Under the pieces are notes generated by a model. That model was not told where the DNA came from and made no database searches. It worked only from the letters and a program-made list of their open reading frames with translations. Shown piece after piece: positions 36,550-45,002 of a stretch of 64,000 bases of DNA; positions within the stretch are counted from its first letter, which is position 1; each line of letters opens with the position of its first letter. This DNA is from Kineobactrum salinum (GTDB lineage Bacteria > Pseudomonadota > Gammaproteobacteria > Pseudomonadales > Halieaceae). The stretch is taken from the NCBI RefSeq assembly GCF_010669285.1, contig NZ_CP048711.1, forward strand, positions 186,001-250,000. Reading direction: 5' to 3'. A program made the position numbers and the translations under genes.

Positions 36550-37995
36550 TCAAGCTCCCGGCCCGCATTCGAGGCACTCATTCACAGCGACGGACACCTT
36601 TTTCAGCTTGCTATTCAAATCCTTCAGGGCGGAGCGCACCCCTTCCTCGACTACGGGATGATAAAACGGCATGGCGAGCATCGCCGGGACCGTCAGCCGC
36701 TGCTGTGCAGCCCAGGCAAGCAGGTGGCCGATATGCTCAGCGTCGGGGCCAAACATCTCTGCGCCAACAAATATGCCGCTGCCGCTTTCAGCATAGACTT
36801 TCAGTATTCCCCGGTTCTTGCCGATGACCTTGCTACGGCCCTGATTTTCAAAGCAACTTGAGCCTGTGACATAAGGTTGGCGCTCCGTCGCCGACAGCCG
36901 GGCAACCGGAACCCCAACCGTCACAATTTGCGGACTGCTGAATACCACCGCAAAGGGCACTTGCCTTTCCACGGACGCCAGGTCTGGATAGCGGCCGGCA
37001 TTGCCCCCGGCAATCCGGCCTTCATTGGCCGCTTCATGCAGGACCGGGGCGTGGCTATTGGCGTCTCCAACCAGGAAAACCGGGCTGTCCCCGCATTGCA
37101 GTGTCGATGGATCTGTCACGGGAATACCCTTGTCGTCCAGGGTCAGACCACTGTTGTCAGCCAGATGCAGGTCACCGAGATTGGGTGAGCGCCCGGTAGC
37201 TGCCAGAACGTACTCGAATGTCTCTGTGACCTGGCCTTTTTCACGGTGTTTAAAGGTTACCGATACACCCTCATCAGTCAGCGAGACAGCCGTCACCTCG
37301 GATCGGGTGTCCAAATAGAACTCCTCATTGAAACACCGTTCTGCGTAGCTGCGTATTTCCTCGTCAGCGATCCCGCCGAGGGAACCACCTCTGCCGAACA
37401 TGCGTACGCGGACGCCCAGGCGGCTCAGCGCCTGCCCCAATTCCAGCCCCAGAGGTCCAGCGCCAAACACGGCGATGGAAGCCGGCAGGGATGGCAATTC
37501 AAACAGGCTGTCATTTACCAACAGCCGGTCACCCAGATCCTTGAACATGTCGGGGATGCTGGGGCTGGATCCGGTCGCGATAACAATACGCTCCGCCTCG
37601 ACCTGCAGGTTTTCGCCCACTGCCAGTCTGCCGGGAGCCAGAAAACGGGCTCGTCCCCACAGCTTGTGAGCTGCGGGTATTGTCTCCATCGCAGTGAGCA
37701 CCGCCCCGACAAAGGCGTCCCGCTCCCGGCGCACACGATCCAGCACCTGGCCACCATCGACCACAACATTCCCCACTTGAATCCCAAAAAGACCACTTCG
37801 TGCAGCCTCGTGGGCACTGTCCGCCGCCGCAATCAACAGCTTGCTGGGCATGCAGCCAACCCGGGCGCAGGTGGTGCCGTATACGTCACCTTCGATCAAT
37901 ACCAGATTGTCGCTGTGCTTGAGCGCCGCGTTGTAGGCAGTGAGCCCCGCCGAGCCAGCGCCGATAATGGCGATATCCACCTTGCGTATATCCAT
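36550..37995 (-). CDS. Pyridine nucleotide-disulfide oxidoreductase (dihydrolipoyl dehydrogenase-like)
   Basis: 481 residues from the ATG at 37995 (MDIRKVDIAIIGAGSAGL), with a ribosome-site-like GGGGAATAAGGG upstream; the earlier start at 38022 lacks one. FAD motif GAGSAGLTAYNAA; redox-active CxxxxC in GTTCARVGCMPSK; NAD motif FGAGPLGLELGQALSRLG; catalytic His-Glu pair in FYHPVVEEGVRSAL. No E2/E3 complex genes are adjacent, so a free-standing disulfide reductase role is likely. It is divergent from the peptide/radical-SAM operon. Confidence 0.88.
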   Translation of the reverse strand: MDIRKVDIAIIGAGSAGLTAYNAALKHSDNLVLIEGDVYGTTCARVGCMPSKLLIAAADSAHEAARSGLFGIQVGNVVVDGGQVLDRVRRERDAFVGAVLTAMETIPAAHKLWGRARFLAPGRLAVGENLQVEAERIVIATGSSPSIPDMFKDLGDRLLVNDSLFELPSLPASIAVFGAGPLGLELGQALSRLGVRVRMFGRGGSLGGIADEEIRSYAERCFNEEFYLDTRSEVTAVSLTDEGVSVTFKHREKGQVTETFEYVLAATGRSPNLGDLHLADNSGLTLDDKGIPVTDPSTLQCGDSPVFLVGDANSHAPVLHEAANEGRIAGGNAGRYPDLASVERQVPFAVVFSSPQIVTVGVPVARLSATERQPYVTGSSCFENQGRSKVIGKNRGILKVYAESGSGIFVGAEMFGPDAEHIGHLLAWAAQQRLTVPAMLAMPFYHPVVEEGVRSALKDLNSKLKKVSVAVNECLECGPGA

Positions 37996-38133
37996 ATCCC
38001 TTATTCCCCGGCTTTTCGACAAGTGTCAATGTGATCACTCCCATGCCACCTGATTGGCGATGTAAGTCAATGCACTTTAAGGGTAGTCTTGGATACCAGA
38101 TCTGACCAGATTGATGCCTGATCGGGTGATTAA

Positions 38134-38149
38134 TTACAGCTGACTGTAA
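38134..38149. promoter_or_regulatory. Palindrome in the promoter region of the peptide/radical-SAM operon
   Basis: TTACAG and CTGTAA (38134-38139, 38144-38149) form a perfect spaced palindrome with a 4-base centre, 51 bp before the peptide ATG and about 140 bp before the divergent disulfide reductase. It is a plausible operator for an unidentified regulator; no candidate regulator is adjacent. Confidence 0.4.
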
Positions 38150-38199
38150 CACTCGCCCGAGTCTTGCATCCAACAGGGACAACCAGGCCGGAGCAAGCT

Positions 38200-38334
38200 A
38201 TGGACAATGAAGTTCAACAATACAATCAGAAGACGGATCCCGCACGCTACGAAATCCACCCCGGCAGCAGCCAGGCGCTGCCCTTCGCTACCCGGACCGA
38301 TGAACAGGCCAATGGCTGCGGGGCTTGCTGCTGA
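38200..38334 (+). CDS. 44-residue Cys-ended peptide, candidate precursor modified by the adjacent radical SAM protein
   Basis: The ATG at 38200 follows GGAG with 7-nt spacing, a good ribosome site. The peptide begins MDNEVQQYNQKTDPARYEIH, continues PGSSQALPFATRTDEQ and ends ANGCGACC, so all four... three of the last five residues are Cys and a fourth sits just before them in the order C-G-A-C-C. No hydrophobic signal is present; the first 36 residues look like a polar leader. The TGA overlaps the ATG of the radical SAM gene (TGATG), so translation is coupled. The layout, leader-like body plus short Cys core next to a SPASM-like radical SAM enzyme, is that of a ribosomally made modified peptide. 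I do not recognise the family. Confidence 0.7.
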   Translation: MDNEVQQYNQKTDPARYEIHPGSSQALPFATRTDEQANGCGACC

Positions 38335-39263
38335 TGGAACTGATCAATGCCAGAGTTGTCAGCCACCGGGCGGACCGGCTCCATACGCCGGGTGGCGAGC
38401 GCCGGGGCTATATCCAGACCGCGCAGCTGCGGGAGCTGTGGTTTCACACCGGCACGGCCTGTAACCTGGCCTGCCCGTTCTGCCTGGAGGGTTCAAAACC
38501 CGGTGACAATCGCCTCCAGCTGATGACTTTGGCCGATGCCAAACCCTTTATCGAGGAAGCCATTGAGCTCGGCGTCGAAAGCTTCTCGTTTACCGGTGGC
38601 GAGCCATTCGTCGCCCGCGATATGCACAATATTCTGGCCTGTGCGGCCCGGCACCGGCCCTGCCTGGTACTGACCAACGGTACCGCCCCGCTGCACCAGC
38701 GGCTGGACCAGATAGCCCCCCTGGCACAGGCTGAAAACCCGGTCCGCTTTCGGATCAGCATCGACTATCCGGATCCCCAACGCCACGAAGCGGGCCGGGG
38801 TGAAGGCACCTTCGAGGAATCCCTGGTCACGATGAAGGCACTGCACGAGCTGGGTTTCGCCCTGTCGCTGGCACGACAATGGGAGCCTGGCGAAGATACA
38901 GCAGCGGTAGAAAATCACTTCCGGAGACATTTGCGGCGCCACGGCCTGCCGGAGGATATTCACCAGGTGTCCTTTCCCGATTTCCATCCGCCCGAAAGCC
39001 ACGTCCAGACGCCGGACATTACCGAACACTGCATGACAACCTATCATAGCGCCGCAAGCCGCGCCGACTTCATGTGCGCCTTCAGCCGCATGGTGGTGAA
39101 ACAGGCAGGACGGACAAGAGTTTATGCCTGTACCCTGGTGGATGACGACCCGGACTACGACCTGGGTGGAACGCTGACAGCAAGTCTTGAACCGCGGGTC
39201 ATGTTGGGCCACCACCGCTGTTACAGCTGCTTCAAATACGGGGCATCCTGCAGTGAAGGTTAA
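38334..39263 (+). CDS. Radical SAM protein with SPASM-like C-terminal Cys cluster
   Basis: 309 residues from the ATG at 38334. The radical SAM cluster motif is GTACNLACPFC with Cys43, Cys47 and Cys50; FSFTGGEPFVARDM is the SAM-binding GGEP motif. The C-terminal 60 residues hold a second Cys set (MCAFSRM, YACTLVDDD, HHRCYSCFKYGASC) of SPASM/Twitch type, used by peptide-modifying radical SAM enzymes for auxiliary Fe-S clusters. The start overlaps the stop of the 44-residue peptide. Probable substrate: that peptide. The chemistry (thioether, epimerisation, other) cannot be told from sequence. A small-molecule role remains possible. Confidence 0.85.
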   Translation: MELINARVVSHRADRLHTPGGERRGYIQTAQLRELWFHTGTACNLACPFCLEGSKPGDNRLQLMTLADAKPFIEEAIELGVESFSFTGGEPFVARDMHNILACAARHRPCLVLTNGTAPLHQRLDQIAPLAQAENPVRFRISIDYPDPQRHEAGRGEGTFEESLVTMKALHELGFALSLARQWEPGEDTAAVENHFRRHLRRHGLPEDIHQVSFPDFHPPESHVQTPDITEHCMTTYHSAASRADFMCAFSRMVVKQAGRTRVYACTLVDDDPDYDLGGTLTASLEPRVMLGHHRCYSCFKYGASCSEG

Positions 39264-39358
39264 GGATATTCCGCAGCGGTACCACCGAATCATCGCATCA
39301 AGGGAGCACTTCGACCGCCAAGTGGGCCAGCAATGATATTGAATTAGAGGAGTCCCAG

Positions 39359-41509
39359 GTGCCCCGAAATATCAAAAAGTTACTCATTGTCGGCCTGATC
39401 GCTGCCGTGGTCACTGCGTATTTCTGGCTGGATCTCGGGCGCTATCTGAGCCTGGGCTTCCTGCAGGAACAGCTGGATGCCATCCATAGCTATTATGACC
39501 AGAGCAGGCTCTTCAGCTGGCTGATCTTCATCGCCATTTATGTGGCGGTTACCGCACTGTCGATACCCGGCGCGGCGATCATGACCCTCGCCGCAGGTGC
39601 CATTTTTGGCTTCTCTACCGGGCTACTTCTTGTTTCCTTTGCCTCGGCCATCGGCGCCACACTGGCGTTTCTGGTGGCCCGCTTCCTGCTGCGGGATACA
39701 GTACAACAACGCTTCGGCAAGCAGCTCGCCACCATCAATCGCGGGGTCGAGAAAGATGGCGCCTTCTATCTGTTCACGCTGCGTCTGGTGCCGGTATTTC
39801 CGTTCTTCCTGATCAACCTGGCAATGGCGCTGACGCCCCTTCGGACCTGGACATTCTACTGGGTCAGCCAGGTGGGGATGCTGGCCGGTACCGCCGTCTA
39901 TGTCAATGCCGGCACCCAGGTGGCGCAGCTGCAAAGCGTCGGGGATATACTCTCGCCCGGGTTGATCGGCGCATTTATCCTGCTGGGCCTGCTGCCCTGG
40001 ATTGCGCGCACCATCCTCGCACCGATGCAACGGGCAAAAATCTACCGCGGCTGGAAAAAACCGCAGCACTTCGACCGCAACCTGGTGGTGATCGGTGCCG
40101 GCTCCGGCGGTCTCGTCAGCGCCTATATCGCCGCCACCGTCAAGGCCAGCGTCACCCTGATCGAGCGGGAACGCATGGGCGGCGACTGCCTCAATACCGG
40201 TTGTATACCCTCGAAGGCGCTGATCAAGAGTGCCCAGGTGGCGTCGCTGGCCAGTCACAGCCTGGATTATGGCCTTCAGCAACTGCACCCGGAAGCGGAT
40301 TTTGCCGCAGTGATGGATCGTATCCAGGCGGTCATAAAAACGATTGAGCCCCACGATTCTATCGAGCGCTACAGCAAGCTGGGAGTGGATTGCCGCCAGG
40401 GCAATGCGCGTCTGATATCGCCCTGGGAGGTCGAGATCACCGGCGAGCAAGGCACGCAGACCCTGTCGACCCGCAACATCATTATCGCTTCCGGTGCCGG
40501 ACCGCTGGTCCCGCCGTTCCCCGGCCTCGACCAGATCGATTATCTGACCACCGAAACCCTGTGGAAAATGCGCGAGAACCCGGGCCGCCTGCTGGTACTC
40601 GGCGGCGGCCCCATAGGCTGCGAGCTGGCGCAGTGCTTTGCCCGGCTCGGTGCACAGGTCACGCAGGTGGAAATGTTGCCCCGCCTTTTGCCCCGGGAAG
40701 ATGAGGACGCCGCCAAGCTGGTCGCGAAAGCATTGCGCCGGGACGGGATCAATCTGCTCTTGGACCACAAGGCCGATCACTTTGCGATGGAGGACGGCGA
40801 AAAAGTACTCTATGCCGAACTTGGGGACCAAAGCGTACGGTTGGTATTCGACCAGGTCCTGGTCGCCATCGGCCGCAAGCCCAACACCGAAGGCCTCGGA
40901 CTCGAGGCACTGGGGATACAGACCTGCAACAACGGCACCATCGCACTGAATGAGTTTCTCCAGACCCGCTTTCCCAATATCTATGCTGTTGGCGACGTCG
41001 CCGGGCCCTTCCAGTTCACCCACACCGCGGCCCACCAGGCCTGGTACGCTGCTATCAATGCCCTGTTCGGTCGCTTTAAAAAATTCAAGACGGATTACTC
41101 GGTCATCCCCTGGGCCACATTTACCAGCCCGGAAGTGGCACGGGCAGGGCTGAATGAGCAGGATGCCAATGAACAGGGCGTTGAATTTGAAGTGACCCGC
41201 TACGGCATCGACGACCTCGACCGGGCCATTGCCGACGGCAGCGCCGAGGGCTTTGTCAAAGTGCTGACCCCGCCCGGCTCCGATCGAATTCTCGGCGTGA
41301 CCATTGTCGGAGACCATGCCGGCGACCTGATCGCCGAGTACGTACTGGCGATGAAACATGGACTCGGCTTGAAGAAGATTCTCGGTACCATTCATATCTA
41401 CCCTACTCTTGCGGAGGCCAACAAGTTTGCCGCCGGAGAATGGGCGAGAGCCCATGCACCGCAAAAACTGTTGCAGCTGGTGGAGCGCTACCATCGCTGG
41501 GAGCTCTAG
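39359..41509 (+). CDS. Fusion of TVP38/TMEM64 (DedA-like) membrane domain with mercuric-reductase-like flavoprotein
   Basis: 716 residues from a GTG at 39359 with AGAGGAG upstream. Residues about 1-225: TVP38/TMEM64 (SNARE-associated/VTT) membrane domain with the GAAIMTLAAGAIFGFSTG region and RLVPVFPFFLINLAMAL. Residues about 240-716: pyridine nucleotide-disulfide oxidoreductase with GAGSGGLVSAYIA, redox CxxxxC in GGDCLNTGCIPSKAL, GGGPIGCELAQCFARLG and a C-terminal HIYPTLAEA (catalytic His). The fusion couples a membrane channel-like module to a thiol/disulfide or metal reductase. It follows the radical SAM gene by 95 bp, same strand. Substrate unknown. Confidence 0.88.
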   Translation: MPRNIKKLLIVGLIAAVVTAYFWLDLGRYLSLGFLQEQLDAIHSYYDQSRLFSWLIFIAIYVAVTALSIPGAAIMTLAAGAIFGFSTGLLLVSFASAIGATLAFLVARFLLRDTVQQRFGKQLATINRGVEKDGAFYLFTLRLVPVFPFFLINLAMALTPLRTWTFYWVSQVGMLAGTAVYVNAGTQVAQLQSVGDILSPGLIGAFILLGLLPWIARTILAPMQRAKIYRGWKKPQHFDRNLVVIGAGSGGLVSAYIAATVKASVTLIERERMGGDCLNTGCIPSKALIKSAQVASLASHSLDYGLQQLHPEADFAAVMDRIQAVIKTIEPHDSIERYSKLGVDCRQGNARLISPWEVEITGEQGTQTLSTRNIIIASGAGPLVPPFPGLDQIDYLTTETLWKMRENPGRLLVLGGGPIGCELAQCFARLGAQVTQVEMLPRLLPREDEDAAKLVAKALRRDGINLLLDHKADHFAMEDGEKVLYAELGDQSVRLVFDQVLVAIGRKPNTEGLGLEALGIQTCNNGTIALNEFLQTRFPNIYAVGDVAGPFQFTHTAAHQAWYAAINALFGRFKKFKTDYSVIPWATFTSPEVARAGLNEQDANEQGVEFEVTRYGIDDLDRAIADGSAEGFVKVLTPPGSDRILGVTIVGDHAGDLIAEYVLAMKHGLGLKKILGTIHIYPTLAEANKFAAGEWARAHAPQKLLQLVERYHRWEL

Positions 41510-41661
41510 GGAGGCCTGACCGGCGAGAGGCTGGAGATGAAATTCCCGTCCTCCCCGAGCCAGGATTCCTGGCAGTCAGATCTCCTCTACCTGGTTGTAA
41601 AAACCAACGACTTGAGATACAAAGCACCCCGCACGTAACCTCCAGCACAAGGCTCCCTTAG

Positions 41662-42531
41662 ATGCGCTATTTAACCGCATTACTGGCCCTGTTGGTGTCC
41701 ATAGGCGGCTTTGCCGCGGATACTCAGCGCCCGCAATTCACCTTTACCGCAATACCCGACCAGAATGAAGCCGAACTGATGCGGCGCTTCGAACAGGTTG
41801 CCCACTACCTTTCCGGACAACTGGGGGTGAACGCCAGGTATATTCCGGTCAAGAGTTACCCGGCAGCAATTACTGCCTTCAGAAACAATCAGGTTCAGCT
41901 GGCCTGGTTTGGCGGACTTTCCGGGGTTCAGGCGCGCAGGATGGTGCCAGGTTCCGAAGCCATTGCCCAGGGCTATGAGGACCAGTTTTTCAAGACTTAT
42001 TTTATCGCCCACAAGAGCGCCGGCATCACCCCGGGCGATGAGCTGCCACAGGCCATTGCCGGCAAGACCTTCACCTTCGGCTCAAAGGGCTCCACATCCG
42101 GGCGGCTGATGCCGGAGTTCCATATTCGGAAGGTTTTTGGCAAAGCGCCGGCGCAGGTATTCTCCCGGGTGGGGTTCAGCGGCGATCACAGCCGGACCAT
42201 TGCGCTGGTGCAATCTGGTGCCTTCGAGATTGGTGCACTTAATTATGCGGTCTGGGACAAAGCCGTCGTGCAGGGAGACGTGGATACGAACCAGGTATCA
42301 GTTATCTGGACCACGCCGGAATACGCCGACTACCAGTGGACGGTGCGAGGTGATATCGATGAACACTTCGGAGCCGGCTTCAAGGAACAGTTGGGCCGCG
42401 CATTACTGGCCATTGATGACAAGAGAATACTGGAAAGCTTCTCCAGGTCCGGCTTTGTTCCAGCTGACAACGATGTCTATCAGGCGATCAAACAAACCGC
42501 ACAGGATATCGGCCTGCTCGACGACTTCTGA
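41662..42531 (+). CDS. Phosphonate/selenate-type ABC transporter substrate-binding protein
   Basis: 289 residues with a signal peptide (LTALLALLVSIGGFAA). PhnD-like fold: FTFTAIPDQNEAELMRRFEQ, YPAAITAFRNNQVQLAWFGG, GKTFTFGSKGSTSGRLMPEF, VGFSGDHSRTIALV, YQWTVRGDID. The pattern agrees with proteins that databases call putative selenate ABC transporter binding proteins; the substrate has little experimental support, and phosphonate, phosphite or another oxyanion is possible. First gene of a three-gene operon; stop TGA overlaps the ATPase start (TGATG). Confidence 0.85.
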   Translation: MRYLTALLALLVSIGGFAADTQRPQFTFTAIPDQNEAELMRRFEQVAHYLSGQLGVNARYIPVKSYPAAITAFRNNQVQLAWFGGLSGVQARRMVPGSEAIAQGYEDQFFKTYFIAHKSAGITPGDELPQAIAGKTFTFGSKGSTSGRLMPEFHIRKVFGKAPAQVFSRVGFSGDHSRTIALVQSGAFEIGALNYAVWDKAVVQGDVDTNQVSVIWTTPEYADYQWTVRGDIDEHFGAGFKEQLGRALLAIDDKRILESFSRSGFVPADNDVYQAIKQTAQDIGLLDDF

Positions 42532-43208
42532 TGAGCCTGCTGCTCGAGCTGAAAGACTGCCGGCTAAACTATCCGAGCAACGTCAAAGGCGAAGACGACA
42601 AACTGGCCCTGGCCATAGATCACCTGAGCATCCGGGCAGGGGATCGTATCGCCCTGCTTGGCAAAAGCGGCGCCGGCAAGAGCACACTGTTGCGCCATAT
42701 CCGCAGCCAGTTGAGTGACCGGGCCAGCTGGTGTCCTCAAGACGCTTCGCTGGTGCCGCAGCTCAAGGTTTTTCACAATATTTGCTCAGGTGCCCTGGAT
42801 CGCCATTCAGGTTTTGTAAACCTGAAGAACCTGCTGCTGCCCTCATCGCGTTTCAAGGCCGAGGTCGCTGCCCTGGCTGAACCGCTGGGAATTTCAGCAT
42901 GGCTCTGGACCAAGGCCGATGAACTCTCCGGCGGCCAGCAGCAGAGAGTCGCCATCGCCCGAGCGCTCTATCAGCAAAAACCCATCCTGCTGGCCGACGA
43001 GCCGGTGTCAGCGCTGGACAAGTTGCAGGGACAGAGGATTCTCGAACTTCTCGCGAGTCGTCACGGCACCTCGGTGATTGCCATGCATAACGCGGAGCTG
43101 GTTTTGGCAGTATGCAACCGGGTGATCGGACTGAAGGACCAGCGGATACTGCTGGACTGTCGCGTCGATCAGCTCGGTGCCGAAGCCATCAGGCAACTGT
43201 ATCAGTGA
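42531..43208 (+). CDS. ABC transporter ATP-binding protein (PhnC-like)
   Basis: 225 residues. Walker A LLGKSGAGKSTLLRHIR, signature LSGGQQQRVAIARALYQQ, Walker B ILLADEPVSALD. Shorter than PhnC but complete. Start overlaps the binding-protein stop and its own stop overlaps the permease start (both TGATG), so the three genes are one translationally coupled importer. It energises uptake of the anion bound by the upstream protein. Confidence 0.9.
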   Translation: MSLLLELKDCRLNYPSNVKGEDDKLALAIDHLSIRAGDRIALLGKSGAGKSTLLRHIRSQLSDRASWCPQDASLVPQLKVFHNICSGALDRHSGFVNLKNLLLPSSRFKAEVAALAEPLGISAWLWTKADELSGGQQQRVAIARALYQQKPILLADEPVSALDKLQGQRILELLASRHGTSVIAMHNAELVLAVCNRVIGLKDQRILLDCRVDQLGAEAIRQLYQ

Positions 43209-44701
43209 TGCTCTTTTTCAAGCGCTTTCGCCAGCAGCGACGCAGCCTGAGAAGACTCACCTTCCATTTTGTAGCAATTGCCCTCTTCTGTCTGATATTT
43301 GCTGATATCGATATCAGCACCCGAAGCCCGGGCCACGAATTGTGGCTGATGGCGCAGGGGCTGGTAACGCCCCGGATTGATGATTCCCGGCAATGGCTGG
43401 ATGCCGTCATCTACACCCTGACCTTCTCGCTGCAAGGCGTCATCCTGGCCGCCGGCCTCGGTTTCATTCTGGCAGTGTTCTACCATCTGGCATGGGTGCG
43501 GGTACTTGCCGCCAGCCTGCGCTCGGTACACGAGGTCTTCTGGGCGCTGATATTCATACAAGTCCTTGGCATTTCCACCCTGGCGGGTGTACTCGCAATT
43601 ATGCTGCCCTTCGGTGGAACCATGGCCAAGGTCTACGGCGAGCAGCTGGAGGAAGTGGACCCCTCCCCTGCCAACGCAGCGTCGCCGGGTGGGAGCACAA
43701 GCCTCAGTCACTTCTTCTACACCAGACTGCCGCTGGCCTTCCACGCGATGCGCAACTACACCGCCTATCGGATGGAGTGCGCCATCCGCTCCTCCGTGGT
43801 GCTGGGTTTTATCGGCCTGCCCACGCTGGGCTTTCATCTGGAAACCGCGTTGCGCGCCGGCGACTACTCCTCGGCAAGCGCCCAGTTGCTCACCCTGCTG
43901 GCACTGGTGTACTCGCTGCGATTCTGGTTCCGGGCGAAATGGCTCTGGATCCTGGTGCCGGTGGCCTTTGTCGCCAGACCGCCCTATGGGCAGTGGAACA
44001 CCGCCAACCTGGGCCAGTTTCTGCGGGACTGTGTGCCGGCGCCGCTGCGACAGGACTGGCCCGCGGAGAAAACCCTGAGCTGGCTGCTGGGACTCGGTGA
44101 ACAAATCGCCTCCGGGGTCTGGAATACTGTCGTGCTGGCGCAGATCGTGCTGGTGCTGACCGGTATTTTTGCCCTGCTCGGTTCCACCCTGAATTCCCCG
44201 CACTTTGCCGCAGGCATGTCGAGAAGGGTCGGTGACGGCGTCCTGTTGATCCTGAGATCCCTGCCCGATTACCTGTTGAACTTTATCGGCCTGATTGTAC
44301 TGGGGCCCTCCATGCTACCGGCCATAATAGCGATGACGCTGCACAACGGCGCCATCATCGGGCACCTGCTGGGTGCGCACAGCAGCGCAATCGAACCGGC
44401 CGTCGTCCCGTCCGGCCCGCTCAGCCGCTTCGTCTACTACTATGTTCCGACCCTGTATCAGCGTTTTCTGGCTTACTGCTTTTACCGCTGGGAAATTATC
44501 ATTCGCGAAACCGCCATGCTGGGTATCCTCGGCATCCCCACCCTGGGCTTCTATATCGACTCCGCGTTTGAGTTTCTGCGCTTTGATGTTGCCATGATAC
44601 TGATTGCCGTCAGCGCCGGCATGACGCTTTCAGCAGATTGCTTCTCGAGAAAACTCAGGCAGCAGTTCCTGCGGTACGGCCAGGACCAAAAAGAACTGTA
44701 G
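43208..44701 (+). CDS. ABC transporter permease, tandem PhnE-like domains
   Basis: 497 residues from the ATG at 43208. Two permease halves are fused: the first has RSVHEVFWALIFIQVLGIS and VLGFIGLPTLGFHLE, the second LRSLPDYLLNFIGLIVLGPS and AMLGILGIPTLGFYIDSAFEF. Each half carries the EAA-like cytoplasmic loop of PhnE. The fusion gives a full permease dimer from one chain. It completes the oxyanion importer. No gene follows in the operon. Confidence 0.88.
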   Translation: MLFFKRFRQQRRSLRRLTFHFVAIALFCLIFADIDISTRSPGHELWLMAQGLVTPRIDDSRQWLDAVIYTLTFSLQGVILAAGLGFILAVFYHLAWVRVLAASLRSVHEVFWALIFIQVLGISTLAGVLAIMLPFGGTMAKVYGEQLEEVDPSPANAASPGGSTSLSHFFYTRLPLAFHAMRNYTAYRMECAIRSSVVLGFIGLPTLGFHLETALRAGDYSSASAQLLTLLALVYSLRFWFRAKWLWILVPVAFVARPPYGQWNTANLGQFLRDCVPAPLRQDWPAEKTLSWLLGLGEQIASGVWNTVVLAQIVLVLTGIFALLGSTLNSPHFAAGMSRRVGDGVLLILRSLPDYLLNFIGLIVLGPSMLPAIIAMTLHNGAIIGHLLGAHSSAIEPAVVPSGPLSRFVYYYVPTLYQRFLAYCFYRWEIIIRETAMLGILGIPTLGFYIDSAFEFLRFDVAMILIAVSAGMTLSADCFSRKLRQQFLRYGQDQKEL

Positions 44702-44780
44702 TGAACAGCTCCATGGATGTTGGTGTTATCCTAGAAGCACCGGGCTCAGCATTCGATACAGGCTCATCGCAGTTTAGCTG

Positions 44781-44992
44781 TCAACAAAGATGCTCAACCG
44801 GTGCGGAGCGCAGATAGCGTTCGCTAAAGATATCCTCCGGCAGGCCGACATCCTAAGCCAGCGGGCTGTAGCGGACCAGGATCTTCGAGCCCGCCTGAAG
44901 GTTTTCCATGCTGCCCAGCACAGCTCATGGTGATCGGCATCGACGCTGCGGCCACTGACGTCCTCGTAACAGTAGTACGGACCAGGCACAGA
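44781..44992 (-). pseudogene. Degenerate 3' fragment of an unidentified protein gene
   Basis: On the minus strand the first block reads PGPYYCYEDVSGRSVDADHHEL. After a one-base shift it continues GSMENLQAGSKILVRYSPLA, a stop (TAG), then DVGLPEDIFSERYLRSAPVE and a final stop at 44781. The pattern of the last block resembles C-terminal ends of outer-membrane lipoprotein-sorting-like proteins, but this is a weak recognition. The frameshift and in-frame stop mark it as decayed. It fills most of the 300-bp gap between the permease and the USP-like gene. Confidence 0.4.
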
Positions 44993-45002
44993 GTAGCTTG
45001 TA

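Noticed and set aside
38332-38340. The TGA after GCGACC could encode selenocysteine (TGA-TGG-AAC-TGA would add U-W-N)
   Set aside because: TGA overlaps the ATG of the radical SAM gene, which explains it as a normal coupled stop. I see no obvious SECIS hairpin just downstream. Kept only as a test idea.
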